Both the position numbers and the translations under genes were made by a program. From Bombus terrestris (lineage: Eukaryota; Arthropoda; Insecta; Hymenoptera; Apidae): 64,000 nt of DNA. The notes beneath the pieces were generated by a model. That model was not told the origin of the DNA. It did no database searches and saw nothing but the letters and a program-made list of their open reading frames with translations. Positions within the stretch are counted from its first letter, which is position 1. Each line of letters opens with the position of its first letter. The DNA lies in assembly GCF_910591885.1 (NCBI RefSeq), contig NC_063282.1, forward strand, positions 870,001 through 934,000, given 5' to 3'. Below, in pieces: positions 63,296 to 64,000 of this stretch.

Positions 63296-64000
63296 GGTCG
63301 CGGTCGAGAGGCGAATGTCTCGGCCACTTGTGAGCCGGTCTATGGTCAACCATGGCGGAGGTATGGTAATACATATAGCGTCGTCCGGGACGCAGCGGAG
63401 GAAGATGCTCGTGAGAGTGTACGTACAGGCTCAACCAACGAGACGCGGGCATTCACGAGACTGTGTGAATAGGCAACAGTCGGGAATTTCCATTTTTATG
63501 CTGCCCCTCTACGAGCGAATCGAGTTCGCGGTCTAACGGGTGTAGATGCATTTACCTTTACGTTTCTTACGATTCCATCGGCAGCGGAGATTCGCAGAAT
63601 CATTCCATTAAACGACTCTACCGGCGTCCTCCTTCGCGGGCACAACATTTTCAGGGTTTGCAGAAATTGCGCGCGTTTTGTGCAACCATTTTCTAGCTAA
63701 TAGATAGAACGCTATCATGAATGGTCGTTAAAAACTCTATCGTAAGGATAATATCGCTTCTCTTTTATGGCTCAACATCCAGCGTGGCCGAAGCAACGAG
63801 TCGCTTATACCGGTTGCCGACCGCTAATGTGTCCAGCTCTGTTTCTTCTTGCGGCCGAACGGTAATGAGCCATTCAACCTTGAGGCAGTGGTGCTTGGAA
63901 AATAACGCCAAAGCCTCTTACGATTCTACTCTCGAACTCGCGTCCCTCGTTTCCTATCGTTTCAGCCATTTCTGTTGGACCAACGGAATCGTAGATCGAC
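63296..64000. other. upstream region of the repeat-protein gene, to window end
   Basis: Presumably promoter and 5' untranslated region of the minus-strand repeat-protein gene. A longer N-terminal start at 63349 is possible in frame, but the start at 63295 puts the hydrophobic signal closer to the N-terminus. No other gene was recognised. Confidence 0.45.

Overview
This window is nuclear DNA from an insect, most likely a hymenopteran such as a bee. It is AT-rich, CpG-containing intergenic DNA with genes split into many exons by both very short (43-100 nt) and very long (about 15 kb) introns, and several proteins are of recognisably insect type. The exon structures below were built by hand from splice-site consensus and reading-phase continuity, so exon ends may be off by a few bases. 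No RNA gene, CRISPR array or prokaryotic feature was seen.

Layout, left to right. (1) 820-16166, minus: the first two coding exons of daughterless, the E-protein bHLH factor, separated by a 15.2 kb intron; the rest of the gene lies beyond the left edge. The intron holds two related TA-flanked, inverted-repeat-ended elements, simple repeats and a decayed coding-like stretch. (2) 17187-18927, minus: a small four-exon gene for an unidentified 88-residue protein. (3) 19470-22294, plus: the complete nine-exon gene for the beta subunit of 3-methylcrotonyl-CoA carboxylase, head-to-head with the small gene across about 540 bp. (4) 23322-42425, minus: an eight-exon zona pellucida (ZP) domain membrane protein whose signal-peptide exon sits 14.5 kb upstream of the rest. 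(5) 46001-50421, minus: an eleven-exon leucine-rich-repeat cell-surface protein of the chaoptin/artichoke/convoluted type with a C-terminal fibronectin-III-like domain and hydrophobic tail. (6) 54542-55217, plus: a four-exon secreted protein with one type-2 chitin-binding domain. (7) 56923-63295, minus: a three-exon gene for a 2,086-residue secreted protein with eight diverged repeats sharing C-x8-C-x5-W-P, a family I do not recognise and the best candidate for something undescribed.

The right-hand 40 kb is rich in genes for secreted or surface matrix proteins (ZP, LRR, chitin-binding, repeat protein), which fits roles in cuticle or apical extracellular matrix, although adjacency does not show that they work together. 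The left part carries unrelated housekeeping and transcription-factor genes.
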